From the NCBI GenBank assembly GCA_036186865.1, contig AP025057.1, positions 21,033,659 to 21,097,658 on the forward strand: a stretch of 64,000 nucleotides of DNA, written 5' to 3'. Below, one piece after another: positions 59,920 to 64,000 of the stretch. Made by a program: the position numbers and the translations under genes. The notes under the pieces are model-generated. The model saw only the letters and a program-made list of their open reading frames with translations. It searched no databases and was not told the DNA's origin. This stretch comes from Eustoma russellianum. Lineage: Eukaryota; Streptophyta; Magnoliopsida; Gentianales; Gentianaceae. Numbering within the stretch: position 1 is the stretch's first letter; every line of letters begins with the position of its first letter.

Positions 59920-60361
59920 GTTCTATATAGATTTCTTCATCCAATTCACTATTTAGAAAAGCACTCTTTACATCCGTTTGATGGATTTCCAAATTATAGA
60001 CTGTAGCAATAGCAACTAGCACCCTTATAGACGTGATCCTAGTTACTGGTTAGTAAGTGTCAAAAAAGTCAAACCCTTCCTTTTGTCGATAGCCTTTAGC
60101 TACCAACCTGGCTTTATACCTTTCGATAGACCCATCCTCTTTCATTTTCTTCTTGGAAATCCACTTGCAACGCCGTGGTTTACTTCCAGGTAGAAGGTCA
60201 ACCAACTTCCAAGTGTGATTCTGAAGAAACGAGTCTATCTCACTGTTAATTGCCTCCTTCTAGAACAAATCTTCTGGAGTTGACATTGCTTCGGAAAAGT
60301 TCCATGGCTCATTTTCTGCCACATAGGTTAGAAAATTAGGTTCAAACGAATTTGGCACTCT
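59920..60361 (-). pseudogene. Copia remnant H: start of reverse transcriptase
   Basis: The minus strand reads FLTYVAENEPWNFSEAMSTP, KEAINSEIDSFLQNHTWKLV, RYKARLVAKGYRQKEGFDFF and LEIHQTDVKSAFLNSELDEE, a typical copia RT N-terminal half with stops near 60260 and 60048. It is cut at 59919 by element C just before the Gln-Pro-rich motif that normally follows. The piece continues the integrase fragment at 62008-62870 once solo LTR I is discounted. Confidence 0.85.
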
Positions 60362-62007
60362 TGTTGAGAAATCGGGGTTTAAGTGATTTGAAAATGCATG
60401 ATTTAAATGTTACGTGTTTACGAAATGCATGAATTAAGTGTTACTTGATATATGTATGTGATAAAAATGATTTACATGTTTATATGTAATGTTGTCGTAC
60501 TAACAAGCCATGAAGCATTAAAGCTTACATCATATGGCAAACATTAGTTGTCTTTATACTATTTTAGGTGGCATGATTAACGAACTAAACTAGTTCATTA
60601 AGTGAAGTGCTTAAGTTAATAAACTAACTAATGCATTAAATGAAAGCATATTTGGCGAGAGCTATATGGAAAAACACTTGAAATGGAAAGTCTCCTCATC
60701 TCATTCAAACTCGCACGCCACATACATATATATATTTCATATACACTTTTTTTTATAAAGGCACACTATATACTTATGTCCCGACGTACCACCAACACGT
60801 CATGCACATCATAATTGTACGTCGACATCACACCACCATATACACATTATATTTATGAGTATATACAGGTCTCATATCATACATTGCAAGTCATCCTAAT
60901 ACAAAAAAATTATAACATGTCACGAAGCTATAAACCAAAAATTATCGCATCAGGTGACTAACGAACCTTCACCGACATGTCATGTACTTACCATATAAAG
61001 ATGGCTAACCCACATACACTTAAAATGCTCAGAAATTTCGTGGTACACGTGTCATATTCAGCCCCAAAGTCATACAATGTCTACACACATCAATCACCCA
61101 CATACATTCATCTCGTGTAAAAGGTTGATCAAGGTGTGATCAAGCCTTCATTTGATCGGTGGTGGTGTTCGTGTTGTTGTGTTTGTTTGTTTGATTGTAA
61201 AAGGATTATAGTTGGTGTATAACTCCAGTCACCCTTGTGTCAGGGTGTTGTTTGTTCTTAGAGTATACCGAGGAAGGTGTCCTCGAAGACTGGAGTAGGT
61301 TGATTTAACCGAACCAGTATAAAAATCTCGGTGTCATTACTCTTCAGCACATTTACTTTCAGTTTTCAGTTTTCTGCATCGTTTTTATACTCAAGCAAAA
61401 AATAGCAAACATTTTCTAAAAATCATAAAGTTTTTGCAGAAACATAGCCATATGTCTTAGCTTTCATTTGGCACAAGTTTCATCTCATTTGAATAAGTAT
61501 AAGTCATCCAAACGTTCATAGTTCTAAGACTAGTACAATCTAATTTTCAGATCTGTAGAGGTTGAAATCATCAGTATGGTTGATATACTTACCAAAAGAA
61601 TTTTGAAAAACTGTTTTAACCACTTTATAGTATACATCTTACGGGTCATTCCATAAAATTTTTAAAGCATTTAGAATTGTCATTAAATAGGAATACATTT
61701 TTTATTTTGAATAACAGTTTCTGGCAGATTGACACAATCTGAGTAAAAATGTTTTTTCAAGGTGTTAGATTTTGAATTTTAATCTAAAATTTTTATGACA
61801 CATACATAACATTTGAAAGAAATGTTTCACCAAATTTCATGATTTGTAGAGGTCTACAACTTGATCATTCAATTAATCTAAAACATGATCTGAAAACAGA
61901 ATCTGTTTTTCAGAAGTGAGTTATTGGGTTTAAAAAGTTTTAAAAACTAATTTTTTTCGCACTCACTATTCAATCCTCCCTTCTAGTGGTGCTATACAGG
62001 TCCTGCA
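60362..62007 (+). mobile_element. Solo SIRE-like LTR I, opposite orientation
   Basis: It is the reverse complement of the family LTR: it starts TGTTGAGAAATCGGGG and ends CAGGTCCTGCA, with the conserved CCTCGAAGACTGGAGTAGGT block at 61271-61290 and the compound hairpin at 60571-60640. At 1646 bp it is about half the usual length and strongly diverged. It separates integrase from RT of H. Flanks ACTCT and TGGCT do not match, so no target duplication is visible. Confidence 0.8.
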
Positions 62008-62870
62008 TGGCTCGTTTGCTTTGACGAGGCTCCTCAATTCCTTGAGTAGTCGCCTCACACATTCGCTTACCAGTACTCGTTTCTTGATTTTTGTCTTTCC
62101 TCGGAAAGACATCTTCAAAGAACACTGCATTCCTTGACTCCATGACAATGTATTCATGTATGTTAGCAATATCTGACTTGTGCACCAAGAAACAATATGC
62201 ACTACTATTAGTTGCGTATCCTATAAATATGCATTCAACTGTTTTAGGCCTGATTTTTAACTTGTCTTGGTTCAGGTATAGCAACCTTTGCTAGACACCT
62301 CCACACTTTCAAGTATTTGTAGCTTGATTTGTGGCGTTTCCAAACCTCGTATGGGGTTCAATCCATCTTCTTACATGGAATTCTATTCAAAATGATGTTA
62401 GCTGAGAGAGTGGCTTCCCCCCACGAGTTTTGAGGTAAGTTTGAACTTATCAACATAGCATTCATCGCTTCTTTTGGAGTTCTGTTTTTGCATTCAGCAA
62501 TACCATTCACTTGAGGTGAATATGGTGCATTCATTTGATGAATAATGTGATGTTTTGAGCAGAATCCATTAAACGGTGTATCATATTCGTCACATTTTAT
62601 CACTACGAATCGCTTTAGTTCATTTGCTGATTTGATTCTCAACTTTATTTTTATAGTCCGTAAAAGCATCAACAGCCTCATGCAATCGTCGATAAAAGTT
62701 ACAACATACTTTTTATCACCCTTTGTTTGTACAAACTTTAAATGACACACATCGGTATGAATTAAATCTAAAGGTTCAGTGCTCATTTCCATTGAAGAAA
62801 ATGGCCTTTGCTATCTTCATTTTAACGCATATTTAGCATTTTTCATTATCAAAATTTAATTTGGGCAACA
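62008..62870 (-). pseudogene. Copia remnant H: gag-pre-integrase and integrase
   Basis: The minus strand has PKLNFDNEKC near 62850, integrase residues DLIHTDVCHLKF, then VIKCDEYDTPF (second Asp region, normally SDxGGE) and NGIAECKNR (Glu region) at 62792-62358. The integrase C-terminal module follows (KTVECIFIGYATNSSAY, AVFFEDVFPRK) to 62008. Frameshifts near 62360 and 62285 break it. Everything upstream (gag, protease, primer site) is missing because the LTR begins at 62874. Confidence 0.8.
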
Positions 62871-62873
62871 AGT

Positions 62874-64000
62874 TGTTGGAAATAATTCAAGTCAGATAAA
62901 ATTGACTTCTGCACAGTTTTCTTGTGAAATAAAACAGTGGCCGACCTGCCGAGCTCATTTCAGGCTGGATTGATCTGTCAGGCCAACACAGTTTAGATAG
63001 CGCAATTCAGTTTGTGTTTTGAACAGTCAGCCGACCTACAGACATGAGCACAATAGCACTTCAGAACAGTAGTTTTGTGCTATCAGCTTTCCAGCCAAGC
63101 TGAACTGAAGTCAGATTGATCATTCATATCAGATCAGTCTAGTCAGCGCAATTGTATTTACGCTCTGGACTGATGGCCGACCTGCCGACCTCGGCACCTC
63201 AACACAACAGAGCAACAATTGTGCTTTCAGCCGCTCATCAGAGCTTAGCACACCAGCAGAGCTCAGCACAGCAATGCTGTAGAATAACAAATGATCTCAG
63301 TCAAACAACAGAACTCAGCACACAGCAGAGATCAGCTCGGCAACACTGTACAACAACAGTGCTGTGCTGTCTTTTGATCAGCAGGGCTTTAACACAAAGC
63401 AGAGCTCAGCATGGAAATAACCTCAACAGCTCATCTAAGCAGAGATCCGAGGTGAGTTCAAGACTCTGTCCTTAAGACGTGTTGCTCTGATATACTTTGC
63501 CCATCCGGATGGAGCAATTGTCTTCTAAGATACAACAGAAGTTAGTTCAGATGAGCGACACTGCAGCGTATGAAATCAACTAACCTGTAAGATGCCCTGA
63601 ACTTCTCGAATTATTATAAATGCAGTGTTTGTGTATGCAGGAAATTGATTATGCAGAGAGAAGGAGATTGCAGAGAAGGAGGAACTTCGGATTCTGAGTG
63701 TGTGACCACAGAGGTCAGTTAGGCCACTACATATAGGGAAATTATGAGGTTAGTCTATTACAGTCAGTTCAACCATAGTCGTATGATCAGATACCTGCTC
63801 GTCCTAAACCCTTGGATCAGATAACGGTACCAGCTTTAGCCTCAGTGGTCAGATCAAATTAACTGTTCAATTTGAGCCGTCAAATCATAACAAATTATGG
63901 TCAGCATGGCACAGTTAAAGCTCAACAGATTTTCAAAATTTAACCTTAGCCTATCTTAACAACCTAGAAGTTTGAACTCAAACAAACTCCACCCCAGCTG
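62874..64000 (-). repeat. LTR of copia remnant H, right copy, runs off window
   Basis: It starts TGTTGGAAATAATTC and aligns with 47155-48201 to the window end. It has small insertions relative to the left copy, for example a duplicated GAAGGAG-type stretch near 63660. An open frame at 63152-63475 is not taken as a gene. Confidence 0.7.

Noticed and set aside
63152..63475. 107-residue plus-strand open frame
   Set aside because: Lies wholly in the H LTR and is Gln/Ser/Ala-rich because of repeated CAGCTCAGCA motifs.

Overview
This window is repeat-dominated nuclear DNA of a flowering plant, probably a eudicot. The plant call rests on Ty1/copia elements with primer-binding sites for initiator tRNA-Met, an L1-type LINE, Au-like SINE tails and large LTR derivatives. 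I see no intact host gene, no rRNA or tRNA gene and no CRISPR. Almost everything is a nest of retrotransposons, most of it on the minus strand.

Layout. (1) 1-1289: 5' end of a decayed copia element (gag start, primer-binding site, LTR). (2) 1290-3599: low-information spacer. (3) 3600-5072 and 26480-30800: the two halves of one decayed LINE, split by a 21.4-kb block. (4) 5073-26479: that block, a three-LTR array of SIRE/Maximus-like copia elements with about 3-kb LTRs. From left to right it holds an LTR plus pol-less gag (B), a fragment of a different copia element on the plus strand, a solo LTR nested inside another solo LTR, and a full-length but mutated element (A). (5) 31174-31275, 40540-40763 and 46660-47040: pieces of an unidentified, possibly host, coding sequence, split by a young LARD-type element (E, 31276-40539) and an old copia element (G, 40764-46659). 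(6) 47155-64000: a second nest. Copia remnant H (LTR, pol, LTR) contains a gag-only SIRE-like element (C, 48282-59919), a reverse-oriented solo LTR (I, 60362-62007) and, inside C's LTR, a 3.9-kb solo LTR (D, 48706-52631).

Target-site duplications read directly from the sequence fix much of the nesting order: TATGA/TATGC around the array in the LINE, TTTTC and CCTCT around the nested solo LTRs, CTAAA around E, CATAA around G, CCTTC around D, and 15- and 16-bp duplications around two SINE tails.

The least ordinary item is the SIRE-like family. Copies B and C share the same deletion of all of pol while keeping gag, so they look like a non-autonomous gag-only subfamily living beside the pol-bearing copy A. 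Their LTRs carry up to three spaced copies of one perfect or near-perfect palindrome and a second compound hairpin. All alignments were done by eye, so percent identities and family names are approximate.
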